Positions 52,987 to 62,784 of a DNA stretch of 64,000 nt are shown here, one piece after another (position 1 is the stretch's first letter; the number at the start of each line of letters is the position of its first letter). The notes under the pieces are model-generated. The model worked only from the letters and a program-made list of their open reading frames with translations, was not told the DNA's origin and made no database searches. Position numbers and translations under genes: made by a program. Source of the stretch: Virgibacillus oceani (lineage in GTDB: Bacteria; Bacillota; Bacilli; Bacillales; Amphibacillaceae). The stretch covers positions 1 through 64,000 of the forward strand of contig NZ_BMFR01000011.1 of the NCBI RefSeq assembly GCF_014638995.1. Reading direction: 5' to 3'.

Positions 52987-54570
52987 TCAGTAACTGATAG
53001 TGAAAATAATAGAAGCGCTCTTTTCCACTTTACTTTTGACCTTGCGCGGATACACATCCGTCCGCCAAGCCCATTCCTCCCAGTCTTTCTTCATTTTTTC
53101 AATAAGTTCCGGATAGTCATCCTTTAAGTTATGCAATTCTGTCCGATCATTATCGATATTGTAAAGCTCCCAATCCATTTCTCTAACCTTTGATAATTTC
53201 CATTTCCCTTGACGGATCCCGCAATGCTGTTCATGTTCATAACAAATGGTTCGCGGCTCGGATTCTTCCCCTGTAAAAGCTGGCATAAGACTCTCACCTT
53301 CCATTGGGAGGATTTTGCTGCCCCGGTAATTTTCGGGATATGGCGCCCCTGTAATATCTACAAACGTAGCCATAAAGTCGATGAAATGGCCAGGACGATG
53401 ATCGATTTCTCCCTCACGCTCAATACTTTCAGGCCAATGAGCTATTAACGGTGTACTAATCCCTCCCTCATGGCCATAGTGCTTGTATAGCCGAAGTGGT
53501 GTACTGCATGCATTTGCCCAGCCTGAGCCATAGCTATGGTAGGATTCTGGACCTCCCATCTTTTCCAGATCACCTTTTCGATGCAGAAAATTTGAGGTTG
53601 TAATCCAGTCATCAAATCCCCACGGATCCCATTCAGCGCAGGCACCATTGTCCGAGCAGAATAAAACAAGTGTGTTCTCCAATTCCCCATTTTCACGTAA
53701 ATTTTCGATTACTCTTCCAATATTTTGATCCATACGATCTACCATCGCAGCATAAATCGCCATTCTTTTTATCAGGTCTTTTTGCCGATCTGGGTCAATG
53801 GAGTCCCATGCAGGATTGGTTCCCTGAATGTTCCTGTCCCGATCCCAATATTCCGAACGAGGTGTCAGTTGGGTGTCCTCATCAACAATTTGCAGTTTTT
53901 TCATTCTTTCCAGGCGCTCTTCACGAATCTTATCCCATCCTTTTTCATATACCTTTTCATATTTTGCAATTTCTTCCTTAGGTGCTTGTAACGGGAAGTG
54001 CGGTGCATTATAGGCAAGGTATAGGAAATAAGGATTGCTATCTTCGCGTGAATCTTTAATGAAATCCAAGGCATGATCCGTAATAGCATCGGTTGCATAA
54101 AATTCTCCGTCTTGATAACTGCGTTCAGCCCGACCCTTTGGCAGCCTGGTATATTCACTTTTATCCCAAAAACTTGTAAATCCTCCTAACATTCCGTAAA
54201 AGTCATCAAAGCCTCTTTCGATCGGTCCTATCTCCCCAACATGCCATTTCCCGGATAAATACGTATGGTAGCCGCCGCCTTTTAAAACTTCTGCAAGTGT
54301 GACACATTGATCCTTTAAATATCCTCGATATCCCGGGGTTTCCAGATCCTCTGTCATTTCCCCTACACCAGCCTGATGCGGATATAATCCACTGAGCAAC
54401 GAGGCTCTGCTTGGGCAGCAGCGGGCGGAGTTATAAAATTGTGTAAACCTCAAGCCCCCATTTGCAAGCTGATCTATGTTTGGGGTATTGATTTCACTGC
54501 CAAAGCAGCCCAAATCAGAAAACCCAAGATCATCGGCAAGTATCAATAGTATATTAGGCTTTTTATCCAT
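52987..54570 (-). CDS. Sulfatase (type I, arylsulfatase-like)
   Basis: This 527-residue enzyme has the sulfatase signature C-x-P-S-R as CCPSRASLLSG, with Cys51 the expected formylglycine site, metal aspartates Asp13 and Asp14 (LADDLG), Arg55, and the second metal segment LFCSDNGACAEW. It would remove sulfate esters from sugars. No signal peptide is visible (MDKKPNILLILADDLG), so it should act in the cytosol on imported oligosaccharides. Its Cys must be oxidised by a maturase encoded elsewhere. It follows the GH43 gene on the same strand across a repeat element, next to a sugar-uptake locus. Confidence 0.9.
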   Translation of the reverse strand: MDKKPNILLILADDLGFSDLGCFGSEINTPNIDQLANGGLRFTQFYNSARCCPSRASLLSGLYPHQAGVGEMTEDLETPGYRGYLKDQCVTLAEVLKGGGYHTYLSGKWHVGEIGPIERGFDDFYGMLGGFTSFWDKSEYTRLPKGRAERSYQDGEFYATDAITDHALDFIKDSREDSNPYFLYLAYNAPHFPLQAPKEEIAKYEKVYEKGWDKIREERLERMKKLQIVDEDTQLTPRSEYWDRDRNIQGTNPAWDSIDPDRQKDLIKRMAIYAAMVDRMDQNIGRVIENLRENGELENTLVLFCSDNGACAEWDPWGFDDWITTSNFLHRKGDLEKMGGPESYHSYGSGWANACSTPLRLYKHYGHEGGISTPLIAHWPESIEREGEIDHRPGHFIDFMATFVDITGAPYPENYRGSKILPMEGESLMPAFTGEESEPRTICYEHEQHCGIRQGKWKLSKVREMDWELYNIDNDRTELHNLKDDYPELIEKMKKDWEEWAWRTDVYPRKVKSKVEKSASIIFTISY

Positions 54571-54682
54571 TCCTATCCCTCCAGCATATATTCGTTTTTC
54601 TTTACATCTTTTGAAAAAATTGCTTTAAATTTTTACCAAAAAACATTAAATGCGATGTTAATTTGGGCTTGGGCTACCGTTT

Positions 54683-54797
54683 CGGAAATACATTTCTGCT
54701 TTCCGCGGGCCAGCGATATCCCTCCACAGAAGAAACCCACTTCCTGCAGGGTCTCATCGTCTTCTGTTTCCCGCAGGAGTCTCCATGTATTTCTTCC
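54683..54797. repeat. Interspersed repeat with CGGAAATACA/TGTATTTC ends, copy 1
   Basis: About 115 bp bounded by CGGAAATACAT and ATGTATTTCTTCC, with internal TTTCCGCGGGCCAGCG, GGTCTCAT and TTTCCCGCAGGAGTCTCC. It has the same ends and order of internal blocks as the element at 61051-61152. It fills the gap between the GH43 and sulfatase genes. Such CCGC-rich elements are common in Bacillaceae intergenic regions. Confidence 0.65.
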
Positions 54798-54835
54798 ACT
54801 GTATTTTGGAATACCACATACTTTCAACCGAATCC

Positions 54836-57334
54836 CTATTTAACACTAATACCACTCACCTCAAAATTATCAAAACTGCCGGCATTATTGTGAACCCGCA
54901 CTCCAGCTTTTCCGTGTGTAAATGGCTGCTGTGATGTGTCCTTATAGTCAATAATCGGCGTTTCCATATTCCCAACAAAAACTTTCACGTTAGCCCCATT
55001 AACCTCAACCTTCATATGATGAACATCATCCATAGACAGCTCCATAGGTTCACTTGTCAGCAGTTCCCAGTTGTAATTCTGTTTCCCTAAATAAACGCCA
55101 TCCGGTTTGATAAAGGCATAATATCCCTGAAGGAAGTCTCCGTTATTTTGATTTCGTTCCATTCCATTGGCTGGATTCACGCCATTTACCAAGATACCGG
55201 CATCTCCTTCTGCCTTATTCAATTGAATATCTGCCTCGACCGTATAATTTGTCCACCCGTCTTTTCCTACCATTGCTTTCGAAAAAATACTGTCACTTGG
55301 GGCAAATACACCTTCATTTACAGTCCAGTAGCTCTCATACATGGTCCATTCCAATTCTGTTCCATCAGTGAAGGTATCTACATGTTCTTTGACCTCTTCA
55401 TCCTTATATAAGGTCAGCTTGGATAGGCTAGCCTCTCCCTGTATTACTTCTACTTTCAATTCTCCTTTTCCTTTTGATAGGTCAAGTCCTTTAATCGTTA
55501 CGGTTCTCCAGTTCTGTGCTCCTTCTGTATTTGGCAGACTGATTTCTCCAGAGACATCCTTGTTTCCCTGCTTTAGTTTTAACTTTGCACTGTCATCCTC
55601 CGTTGCAATTCGTAAATCCACATTATACGTTCCATCTTTTGCAACATTCACCTTATACGAAAGCCATTCTCCTGATTGATTCAGGTTGACGTGATAGCCG
55701 AATTTACTATTTCCGCCTATATCCACCGTGTCTGGCCGATATGCTTGATTTTCATTCCCAACAGCTATGCCACCATATCCAACACCTTCACCACCGCTCC
55801 GATAATGAACCGCTTGAATGGTGCCTGGCACAGGTTTTGCGATATCCCATATAGCACTGCCATTAACATGATTGCTAAAGGCAATATAGCCGAAATCAGC
55901 CTTCGCATCAGCCGTTATATAACCAATTTTCCCGCCATTCAGCTCGGATTGAATGGTTTGTTTATGCATTCCATCCACATAGACTTTAAAATGTTCAGCT
56001 GATTTTTCCACACGGATTTGATGCAGTTTCGTATAGTCAAATTCCGGCGGCAAATCCGATTTGTTCCATTCCGATTCAGTACCATTGACAATAAACCTTG
56101 TCATGACCACATTTTCAGTTGGATTCAAAAATGCCACAGCGTAATTTTCCTCATCCTGATAGGAAAAAACTGCCCCGAATAAGGCATCATCGCTTCCCGC
56201 ATTCGCATCTTTCATTTTTGCATGAAATTCCGCTGTATAATCAGCAGCTGTTTCTTTCTTGGCAAGCTGTTTATACCAATCAGCTGACTCTGCCTTACCT
56301 TGCCTTAAAAAGCCTTTTGAAATGTTCCACTCTCCACCCATGCTTTTATCCCAATCAGCTCTTATATTTTTTTTGCTATTAAAATAATCTTGAAATTCCG
56401 GTGGTTCAGGAGCTTGCTGTTCTGTAAAAGTCGGTCCCAATACTGACATTTCCTCACCGTTCCAAGCAATCCTGTCCATGTTCATATGACGCAATGGGCC
56501 TACTACACCAGGACCTTCCAAATTATGATAAAACATATAATCGGTATCCAGATTGGGACCTTTTACAATACTGTTGTGTCCTAAGCCTACAATCGGCCCT
56601 TCTGTGTTAAGGATAACTGGATTTTGCTTCGAGGGAACATAGCCCTTAATCGGATCATCGCTGACAGCATAATTAATCCGATAACCAGTACTAAATACAT
56701 GATTACCCGTATAGGTCATATAATATTTCCCATTGCGTTTAAAAATGGTAGATCCCTCTGTCCAGCCTTTCATATAGGCATCGGTATTTACACTGTCTCC
56801 AATTGTTACGGGATCATCCATTGGTGCCACCTCAATCCCGGATGCTCCTGCATGAGAGAAATACATCGAACCATCATCATCAATAAACACGTTTCCATCA
56901 ATGGATTTGCCGAAATTGTCCGTTACCACCTCGAATGGCCCGGTTGGACTTTCGCTTTTTAAAACGTAATGACCATTGCCGGCTGGTGAGGTGTACATAT
57001 AAAAATAACCATTCCAGTAAATTACTTCTGGTGCGTAGGCTGCCTTTGTCACGGGATCCTCCGTGCAAAGCCCTTCATATTTCCAATCTGTTAAATTTGC
57101 AGAACTCCACACCTTCACGCCAGCATCTGTGTCCCTCGTACTAACATACAAATAATACATTCCATTAAATTTAAATACATAAGGGTCGCCTAATCCATAC
57201 TCACCCCACTCATCTTGTAGTGTCATCGGATTTTTATAACCTGATTTCTTTGCTTCCGTTTCATCCATTTTATTGCACGAGCCTAAAAGAAATATCACGA
57301 TGAAAGCAGTGACAAATGCAACTAATATACGCAT
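54836..57334 (-). CDS. Surface lipoprotein glycoside hydrolase, GH43 with CBM and laminin-G-like domains
   Basis: This 832-residue protein has a lipoprotein signal (LGSC, Cys20), a five-bladed GH43 domain (about 35-315) with the expected base Asp50 (GLGDPYVF), modulator Asp146 (SIDGNVF) and acid Glu193 (WTEGSTIF), a beta-sandwich region (about 330-495), a CBM6-like module (about 505-645, with SGGEGVGYGGIAVG) and a final DUF1080/LamG-like region (about 655-832). It should act outside the membrane on arabinose-, xylose- or galactose-type polymers. The frame opens at 57379; ATG at 57334 has GGAGGGG 8 bp upstream. Confidence 0.82.
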   Translation of the reverse strand: MRILVAFVTAFIVIFLLGSCNKMDETEAKKSGYKNPMTLQDEWGEYGLGDPYVFKFNGMYYLYVSTRDTDAGVKVWSSANLTDWKYEGLCTEDPVTKAAYAPEVIYWNGYFYMYTSPAGNGHYVLKSESPTGPFEVVTDNFGKSIDGNVFIDDDGSMYFSHAGASGIEVAPMDDPVTIGDSVNTDAYMKGWTEGSTIFKRNGKYYMTYTGNHVFSTGYRINYAVSDDPIKGYVPSKQNPVILNTEGPIVGLGHNSIVKGPNLDTDYMFYHNLEGPGVVGPLRHMNMDRIAWNGEEMSVLGPTFTEQQAPEPPEFQDYFNSKKNIRADWDKSMGGEWNISKGFLRQGKAESADWYKQLAKKETAADYTAEFHAKMKDANAGSDDALFGAVFSYQDEENYAVAFLNPTENVVMTRFIVNGTESEWNKSDLPPEFDYTKLHQIRVEKSAEHFKVYVDGMHKQTIQSELNGGKIGYITADAKADFGYIAFSNHVNGSAIWDIAKPVPGTIQAVHYRSGGEGVGYGGIAVGNENQAYRPDTVDIGGNSKFGYHVNLNQSGEWLSYKVNVAKDGTYNVDLRIATEDDSAKLKLKQGNKDVSGEISLPNTEGAQNWRTVTIKGLDLSKGKGELKVEVIQGEASLSKLTLYKDEEVKEHVDTFTDGTELEWTMYESYWTVNEGVFAPSDSIFSKAMVGKDGWTNYTVEADIQLNKAEGDAGILVNGVNPANGMERNQNNGDFLQGYYAFIKPDGVYLGKQNYNWELLTSEPMELSMDDVHHMKVEVNGANVKVFVGNMETPIIDYKDTSQQPFTHGKAGVRVHNNAGSFDNFEVSGISVK

Positions 57335-57414
57335 ATATCTCCCCTCCATGAACTGCATCATAATAATAGAGGATTGCACAATGAAAACTGGCAGTCCTCT
57401 ACTACGAAACGATT

Positions 57415-59190
57415 CTAACGGTTAATTTCCTTAATCTTTTCCAGCGCAATTTTTGGTGTCCGATCTTCCTTAAGCAGGCCATTTACTTCCTGCTGAACAT
57501 CGGTAATTTGTGTATAGACATAGCCAGTAATATACGGTATTGCTTTGATTGCATCCGTTATACTGCGATAGCGATGCAAGAACTCCTCTTCCTTATTTAC
57601 CTGATTGCCATAGCCCCATCCGCTTTCATCCTTAAAGGCAATGCCGCCGTACTCCGTAATGATGACCGGCTGGCCCTTATACGAATAGCCATCAGCAAAA
57701 GCATACTTATGTTTATTATGCGGAATTTCATTATTAACGATCAGATCCTTCTCCTTATAACGTTCGTAAAACAGCTCACCAAACTCCTCGTAATCGTGAA
57801 GCGCTATAATGTCCGAGATCGTGTGCTCCCAGCCATCGTTAACGATAACCGGCCGATCCGGATCAATCGATTTAGTCAGATAATAAATCGATTCTGTGAA
57901 CGTTTGCTGTTTCCGGTCCTTGGCGATATTCGGAATTCCCCACGACTCGTTAAACGGCACCCACGTAATTATCGACGGATGATTATAATGCTGCTGAACG
58001 ATATCCAGCCACTCTTTCGTAAAATTGTCCACCGCTTCATCGGAGAATTCGTACGTCGCCGCCATTTCCGACCAGACAAGCAAGCCTTTTTTGTCAGCCC
58101 AATAGAGAAAACGCTCATCCTCAATCTTTTGATGTTTGCGTACGCCATTAAAGCCCATTGCAAATACTTTCTCAATATCCTCTATGATCGCCGCATCAGA
58201 TGGTGGCGTCAGCAGCGTATCCGGCCAGTATCCCTGATCCAGCAGCAGCTTCTGGTAAAGTGGGCGATTGTTTAACAGTACTTGCCCATCCTTAATCGAA
58301 ATCTTGCGCATCCCGAAGTATGACTCTACTTCATCAACTGCTTCTCCATTTTTTATTAAGCGAAATGCTACATCGTATAAATTCGGATTTTCCGGAGTCC
58401 AATGCATTACCCTCCAGCGATGTATATCGGAGAAAAGATCAATCTCAAAACGCATGGTAGATCGTTCAGGCCGAAACGTAAACTCCCTCACCATTTCCCC
58501 ATTAAAGCTAATAACTGTCTCCAGTTTATAGTCATCGTAATTAGATCCGGATAGCCGATAATCAAAGACAACCGAATGTGTATCAATGTTCGGGGTGATT
58601 TTGACCCGGTCGATGTTTGTTTCATTGAGAAATTCAAGCCAAACAGTTTGCCAGATTCCGGTGCTTTGCACATACCAGCATTCAAAATTGTTATCCCGCC
58701 AACGCTGTTTTCCGCGCGGCTGATAACAGCTTTGGCTGTCCTCAACCTTTACAACAAGTTTGTTTTCTATTTTCGATTCCACTACGTCTGTAATATCAAA
58801 GGAGAAGGCTGCATTCCCTCCTGTGTGCTCTCCTATAAACGTTCCATTAACCCATACCTTTGTTTGATAGTCAGATGCCTGAAACCGAAGCATAACCTTT
58901 TTCCCAATCTCGTGTTCGGGGATTTCAAACGAACGGTGATACCAGACGTATGGGTGGAACTTTTCTTCCCCAATTCCACTGGCTTTCGATTCATAGGTAA
59001 ACGGTACTTGTATATTGTCAGAAAAACGTGGGTTAGTGAACCATTGATTTTTCTCCCCTGTGTTTTGATCATCAAAAGCAAATTTCCATTTACCATTTAA
59101 ATTCACCCACGAATCCCGCCGATATTGCGGGCGGGGGTATTCTGTACGCTGATGCAATGTGTAAGCTTTCTCAGTTGTTTTCATCTCCAT
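57415..59190 (-). CDS. Glycoside hydrolase family 2 (beta-galactosidase/beta-glucuronidase-like)
   Basis: This 591-residue enzyme has the GH2 jelly-roll (about 30-190), an immunoglobulin-like domain and a TIM barrel with acid/base Glu in WVPFNESWG and a candidate nucleophile Glu in VIITEYGG. No signal peptide is present, so it cleaves imported oligosaccharides in the cytosol. Exact sugar specificity (galactoside, glucuronide or other) cannot be read. The frame is open to 59256 and would overlap the permease gene, but AGGAGAGAGAAC before the ATG at 59190 supports the shorter form. Confidence 0.87.
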   Translation of the reverse strand: MEMKTTEKAYTLHQRTEYPRPQYRRDSWVNLNGKWKFAFDDQNTGEKNQWFTNPRFSDNIQVPFTYESKASGIGEEKFHPYVWYHRSFEIPEHEIGKKVMLRFQASDYQTKVWVNGTFIGEHTGGNAAFSFDITDVVESKIENKLVVKVEDSQSCYQPRGKQRWRDNNFECWYVQSTGIWQTVWLEFLNETNIDRVKITPNIDTHSVVFDYRLSGSNYDDYKLETVISFNGEMVREFTFRPERSTMRFEIDLFSDIHRWRVMHWTPENPNLYDVAFRLIKNGEAVDEVESYFGMRKISIKDGQVLLNNRPLYQKLLLDQGYWPDTLLTPPSDAAIIEDIEKVFAMGFNGVRKHQKIEDERFLYWADKKGLLVWSEMAATYEFSDEAVDNFTKEWLDIVQQHYNHPSIITWVPFNESWGIPNIAKDRKQQTFTESIYYLTKSIDPDRPVIVNDGWEHTISDIIALHDYEEFGELFYERYKEKDLIVNNEIPHNKHKYAFADGYSYKGQPVIITEYGGIAFKDESGWGYGNQVNKEEEFLHRYRSITDAIKAIPYITGYVYTQITDVQQEVNGLLKEDRTPKIALEKIKEINR

Positions 59191-59206
59191 GTTCTCTCTC
59201 CTTTTG

Positions 59207-60073
59207 TTATCCTTTAATTCCAGTAAAACTAATTCCTTTAACGATCTGTTTTTCAAAAATCAAAAAGACAATAATGACAGGTATAGACGCAACCGCATTG
59301 GCTGTCATCGGCAATACATAGGCTTGCGAATAAGCTGAATTAAATACCGGAAGTCCTACCGGCAATGTATACAGGGTTTCTGATAAAATAGATAAATACG
59401 GCCATAGGAAATTATTCCAGGATCCGATAAATGTAAAGATGGCGATTGCTGCCAAAGCGGGCTTCGCAAGTGGCAAAACAATTTTGTAAAACAATTTAAA
59501 ATGGGAGCAGCCATCCATTACTGCACTTTCAATAATCTCTTTTGGCACCCCGTCAAAAAAACTTTTCAAAATAATCACGCCTAATGGTGAAGCAATCATC
59601 GGCAGGATTAGACCTGCATAGCTATCAATTAACCCTAAGTTCTTTACTATTTCGTATAATGGAATAATCGTTGCTTCTCCAGGTATCATTAAGCCTAATA
59701 AGAAAAAAACAAAGATTATCTTTTTAAAGCGGAATTTCATCTGTGAGATGGCAAACGCTGCCAATGCCGTTATGATTAACGTTAATATGGTTGTAATTAC
59801 CCCAACAATCAGACTGTTCCATACCCACCTGAGAATCAGCGTGTCCTCAATGATGTTCGTATAATTTTCAAACGTATACGGTGGCATGAACCAGTCCAAT
59901 GGGTTGGTTGTAGAATATCCATCCGGTTTTAACGAGACAAATAGCATCCAAATAATCGGAATCAAAAATAATAAGGCGATAATGATTCCAACAGTCACTT
60001 TTAAGCCATGCTGCGGATCACGATTCCGCTGCAATAAAGCTGATTTTCTGCTGCTTGATTTAGCTTTCCCCAT
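59207..60073 (-). CDS. Carbohydrate ABC transporter permease, MalG type
   Basis: This 288-residue membrane permease has six helices and the ATPase-contact loop ESAVMDGCSHFKLFYKIVLP (about 190-209). A short basic N-terminus (MGKAKSSSRKS) precedes the first helix. Its ATG directly follows the stop of the MalF-type gene (TAGATG), showing translational coupling. It imports the oligosaccharide captured by the binding lipoprotein; no ATPase gene is nearby, so a shared MsmX-like ATPase probably powers it. Confidence 0.9.
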   Translation of the reverse strand: MGKAKSSSRKSALLQRNRDPQHGLKVTVGIIIALLFLIPIIWMLFVSLKPDGYSTTNPLDWFMPPYTFENYTNIIEDTLILRWVWNSLIVGVITTILTLIITALAAFAISQMKFRFKKIIFVFFLLGLMIPGEATIIPLYEIVKNLGLIDSYAGLILPMIASPLGVIILKSFFDGVPKEIIESAVMDGCSHFKLFYKIVLPLAKPALAAIAIFTFIGSWNNFLWPYLSILSETLYTLPVGLPVFNSAYSQAYVLPMTANAVASIPVIIVFLIFEKQIVKGISFTGIKG

Positions 60074-60949
60074 CTAGCTCTCCTCCGTTCTCTGTGCTTT
60101 TAATTGAATGATAGAGAGTATTAATAGAATAAAGAATAACGCGTAAGACATGGTTGCAGCATAACCCAAGTTATTTTGTCTAAATCCGACCTCATAAATG
60201 TACTGAATCAATGGTCTTGTTGCTCCCCCAGGTCCACCGCCAGTTATGAGAAGAATTTGGGCAAATACTTTGTAGGATGCTAGAATTTGCAATAGCAAAA
60301 TTACCCTTCCGATCGGCATAAGCTGCGGCAATGTAATATGGCGAAACTGCTCCCAGCGAGAAGCACCATCGATTTCACTAGCTTCATATAATGATTCTGG
60401 TATATCCTGCAGCCCGGCCAGGAATAGTACCATATTAAAGCCAACTGTCCACCATAACGTAACAACGACAATGGTTATCCATGCCAATACTTTATCTGTC
60501 AGCCAAAACAGTTCCGTTTCAATCCCAATTGTATGGAGGATCGTATTAACAAATCCGCTGTATGGCTGAAGCATAAAGATAATGATAAAAGATATAACCG
60601 CAACGGACAGAATACTCGGCAGGAAATAGGCACTTCTCAGGAATGTTTGCAATCTTGTCCGCATATTTGCAAATAAGGCAAGACCCAATGCAAGAATTAC
60701 CATGGTTGGTGTCGTCAAAATAACAAATAATGTTGTATTCCATAATGTGCGCCAAAAGTGTGGATCGGTAAACATTTCTTTATAGTTTTCCAAACCAACG
60801 AAGTCCAGTTTACGAACCAGTGACCAATCGTACAAACTCATCTCTAACCCTTTGAATATGGGAAAAATGGTAAAGATTAAGTATGCGATAAAAAAGGGCA
60901 GCAGAAACGGAATTGCCTTCATATCTCTTATCCATGACTTTTTGTTCAT
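60074..60949 (-). CDS. Carbohydrate ABC transporter permease, MalF/UgpA type
   Basis: This 291-residue permease has six helices and the loop YEASEIDGASRWEQFRHITLP, typical of sugar permeases. Its N-terminus MNKKSWIRDMKAIPFLLPF is standard. The frame opens at 60994, but the ATG at 60949 has AAAGGGG 7 bp upstream and is preferred. It forms the pore with the MalG-type partner. Confidence 0.9.
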   Translation of the reverse strand: MNKKSWIRDMKAIPFLLPFFIAYLIFTIFPIFKGLEMSLYDWSLVRKLDFVGLENYKEMFTDPHFWRTLWNTTLFVILTTPTMVILALGLALFANMRTRLQTFLRSAYFLPSILSVAVISFIIIFMLQPYSGFVNTILHTIGIETELFWLTDKVLAWITIVVVTLWWTVGFNMVLFLAGLQDIPESLYEASEIDGASRWEQFRHITLPQLMPIGRVILLLQILASYKVFAQILLITGGGPGGATRPLIQYIYEVGFRQNNLGYAATMSYALFFILLILSIIQLKAQRTEES

Positions 60950-61050
60950 ACATAAGCCCCTTTCTCTAAGTAAAACGAAAAGGGACTGGGACAAAAATTT
61001 TAATCAAAGTAAAATCCGAATGACGGAACGGTTAGCGCTATAATTCACTC

Positions 61051-61152
61051 CGGAAATACACTTCAGTGGCTGTTGAGTCCCTTTGTGCCAGCGCACTTCA
61101 TAGTCTCACCTGTGCCTTTCCATCCCGCGAAAGTCCACATATATTTCATCCG
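61051..61152. repeat. Interspersed repeat with CGGAAATACA ends, copy 2
   Basis: About 100 bp with CGGAAATACACTTC at one end and CATATATTTCATCCG at the other, sharing the internal blocks GCCAGCG, AGTCTCACC and TTTCC...CCCGCGAAAGTCCA with the element at 54683-54797. It lies between the binding-protein and permease genes of the sugar importer, where it could lower permease expression. Confidence 0.6.
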
Positions 61153-61217
61153 TTAAAACAGCATCTTTTTATTACTAGAAGATTCTGTATATCCCAGCAC
61201 CTTTTTCGTTTATACTA

Positions 61218-62510
61218 TTATCCTCCTATAAGATCCTTCACTTCTTTTTCAATTGCCTTAAAAGCTTCCTCCGGTGAAACCTCATCTGTCCAAATCATGT
61301 CAAGATTACGCATCACGATATCCCGCAAGCCTCTGGAATAGATGTTTCGATCTTCAAAATTCACATATTCCGCAACCTGTGCATAATCACTTCGATATGG
61401 CAGCGCTTTGAATTCCTCAGAGTTAACAACTGTTTCTTTAGCAGGAACATGCCCAGCCTCGGCCCAAATCGCCCCTTCATCTGTAGCAAATTCCATAAAT
61501 TCAAGTGCAGCCTGCTGTATTTCCGGATCGGCATCATTATAGAAAGGGATGACAAATGTATGCGAATTACCCCATGCACCTTTTTGATCGAAAACATTTG
61601 GAACCGGCATCGCCGTAAATTCCAAATCCTCGGTTGTTTCCCAAATACCAGTTGCCCAAACACCAGTTGAAATGGTAGCAGCATTTTTAGACTGGAATTC
61701 AGAATAGAAATCTTGTAAATTCAATGGAATCACTTCATCCTCGTAATAGAAACTTTTTAGATATTCTGCTGCCTTAATCGCCTTGTCCAAATCAAGTGCA
61801 TATTCCGGATTCTCCAAATCATCGGTAAGGATATGTTCCCCGCCTAATTGCGTATAGAAGGTCCACCATAAACGATAGCTATCTAAACCGGCAGTAGAGA
61901 ACGCCATAGGATATTTATCACCTGGCAATTTATCCTTCAGGGTTGTCAGGAAGTTTCGGAATCCCTCAGGTGTTTCCTCCATTTTCAGCGTGCCATCATC
62001 ATTCATTAGCCCAGCATCCTTGACAAGCTTATTATTGTAATAAAAAATTTGTGCGTGTGTGTCGATTGGAACAGCGTAATGTTTATCGTCATAAACCGTT
62101 GCATCCAAAATATTTGGCGTAAATTCATCCCAGCTTACATCTACATCTACAGAATCGAGGTCCTGCAATAGACCTTGATTGACAAGCTCAGGCAATACAT
62201 GTATATGAGAAATTGCTAAATCGGGGCCTTTGCCTGATGCGATGCTGGTAAGCAATTTTGTGTAATACTCATCGTATTCCTGCTGGATATTATTAATAAA
62301 AATATCCGATTGGCTTTCGTTGAATTTATCCACTATTTCCTGCATATACTCTGCGTCACCGCCACCAAAAAGGTTCCACATGACAACCTCTGTAGCTCCT
62401 TCTGGTATTTCAACATCACTGCCTTCTCCTCCCGCTTTGTCATCTGAGCATGCGGCAAGGACAAATGAAGCTAAAACTAGTCCAAACAATACACTTACCC
62501 ACTTCTTCAC
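61218..62510 (-). CDS. Sugar-binding lipoprotein of an ABC importer (family 1)
   Basis: This 430-residue extracellular lipoprotein has signal and lipobox LAAC (Cys21), an acidic linker and the family 1 solute-binding fold, with VVMWNLFGGGDAEYMQEIVDKFNES near the start and AWGNSHTFVIPF in the second lobe. The start is GTG behind AGGAGG. It delivers an oligosaccharide to the MalF/MalG-type permeases, 270 bp downstream across a repeat. Confidence 0.9.
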   Translation of the reverse strand: MKKWVSVLFGLVLASFVLAACSDDKAGGEGSDVEIPEGATEVVMWNLFGGGDAEYMQEIVDKFNESQSDIFINNIQQEYDEYYTKLLTSIASGKGPDLAISHIHVLPELVNQGLLQDLDSVDVDVSWDEFTPNILDATVYDDKHYAVPIDTHAQIFYYNNKLVKDAGLMNDDGTLKMEETPEGFRNFLTTLKDKLPGDKYPMAFSTAGLDSYRLWWTFYTQLGGEHILTDDLENPEYALDLDKAIKAAEYLKSFYYEDEVIPLNLQDFYSEFQSKNAATISTGVWATGIWETTEDLEFTAMPVPNVFDQKGAWGNSHTFVIPFYNDADPEIQQAALEFMEFATDEGAIWAEAGHVPAKETVVNSEEFKALPYRSDYAQVAEYVNFEDRNIYSRGLRDIVMRNLDMIWTDEVSPEEAFKAIEKEVKDLIGG

Positions 62511-62578
62511 GATTGATTCCTCCTTTTAATTAATACATAATTACTGTATTAAACTTGTTTTTTTGTTCCTTTCACTAA

Positions 62579-62592
62579 AGAATACGCTTACA
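62579..62592. promoter_or_regulatory. Candidate cre site upstream of the sugar importer
   Basis: AGAATACGCTTACA matches the cre consensus at 12 of 14 positions. It lies about 70 bp before the GTG start of the binding protein, a usual place for CcpA repression of a glycan uptake operon. Confidence 0.5.
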
Positions 62593-62753
62593 TTTTTAAA
62601 ATGTCAATATTATTTTTAAAAATTATGATTTGTTTTAATTTTTTTGTAGTTATGAAGGTATGAAGGTATGCAATGTTTGTAGTTCCTGGATTTCTGGACA
62701 TGGCTGATACGGTCATTATGTTTATCAACCTGGAATTAAATTTTAATCAAGCA

Positions 62754-62783
62754 ATAAAAAAAGCTATCCATCTGGATAGCTTT
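62754..62783 (-). terminator. Terminator of the ArsR-type regulator gene
   Basis: AAAGCTATCC, loop, GGATAGCTTT form a perfect 10-bp stem 1 bp after the stop codon, and TTTTTT continues on the minus strand. The sugar importer thus has its own promoter downstream. Confidence 0.9.
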
Positions 62784-62784
62784 G

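Noticed and set aside
53445..54158. Short frames antisense to or in other frames of the sulfatase gene
   Set aside because: They overlap a full-length gene with intact active-site motifs and show no independent start signals.
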